DNA from: an uncultured Clostridia bacterium
GTDB taxonomy: Bacteria > Bacillota > Clostridia > TANB77 > CAG-508
Direction of reading: 5' to 3'
NCBI GenBank assembly: GCA_944389715.1
Contig: CALXNI010000004.1
Coordinates: 1-15,845 of the forward strand
DNA length: 15,845 bases
The notes under the pieces were generated by a model. It saw nothing but the letters and a program-made list of their open reading frames with translations. It was not told the DNA's origin and did not search any database. A program made the position numbers and the translations under genes. Shown one piece after another: positions 15,723-15,845 of this stretch (position 1 is its first letter; each line of letters starts with the position of its first letter).

Positions 15723-15845
15723 AAATTGTAATTTGTATTATTAAATTTATTTTAAAATCTGTAGGGGTCGCACCCCTGGGCGACCCTTAAATATTGATAT
15801 GCGGGTCGCCGTGGGCGGCGACCCCTACAACATTTGCAATTATTT
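15723..15845. repeat. MITE-like element upstream of the CDF gene (cut by window edge)
   Basis: It opens with AAATTGTAATTTG (15723-15735) and continues as a near-exact reverse complement of the right half of the element at 11962-12235: CTGTAGGGGTCGCACCCCTG, then CGACCCTTAAATATTGATAT, then the GCGGGTCGCCGTGGGCGGCG palindrome. The far end lies beyond the window. No gene is seen here. Confidence 0.8.

Overview
The window comes from a very AT-rich, low-GC bacterium, most likely an uncultured Clostridia-type Firmicute. The reasons are strong AGGAGG-type ribosome binding sites, A/T-ending codons, a meso-diaminopimelate-type MurE, a FtsW/SpoVE-type flippase/polymerase, a ClpC with a UVR segment, a YitT/DUF2179 protein, and rnc followed by an Elp3-like radical SAM gene. 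No rRNA, tRNA, CRISPR or phage gene was seen.

Layout. 1-77 is the right end of a repeat element. 176-5190 is a peptidoglycan block, murE-mraY-ftsW-murG, with no murF or murD where a dcw cluster usually carries them. 5182-5395 is a repeat element. 5424-7264 is rnc plus the radical SAM gene. 7304-8173 is a YitT-type membrane protein, and 8239-8382 a 47-residue protein with its own promoter and terminator. 8562-11959 is mfd. 11962-12235 is a repeat element. 12269-14723 is clpC. It converges on a CDF metal exporter (14829-15688, minus strand), with a structured terminator between them. The window ends inside another repeat element, an inverted relative of the one at 11962-12235.

The outstanding observation is a systematic +1 frame change. 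Six genes (mraY, ftsW, rnc, mfd, clpC and the CDF exporter) are each broken into two to four reading frames by 11 breaks in all. Every break is the same: one extra C directly before a glycine codon GGA or GGT, so the zero frame shows codon CGG and the protein continues from GGN. Reading each CGGN as one glycine restores six full-length, well-conserved proteins of normal family size. The restored glycines sit at conserved positions, including the Walker A loops of Mfd and ClpC. I found no in-frame CGG that reads as arginine in any gene of the window, and no frame break of any other kind, even at a run of 13 A in mfd. This points to genome-wide +1 frameshifting or four-base decoding at CGG, for example by a tRNA-Gly with an expanded anticodon, rather than to pseudogenes or sequencing noise. 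I list the six genes as whole coding regions and mark each site.

The intergenic regions carry a modular family of small non-coding elements. They end in the inverted repeat AAATTGTAATTTG / CAAATTACAATTT and contain GC-rich hairpins, in sharp contrast to the AT-rich genes. A second hairpin family lies before mraY and before the radical SAM gene.
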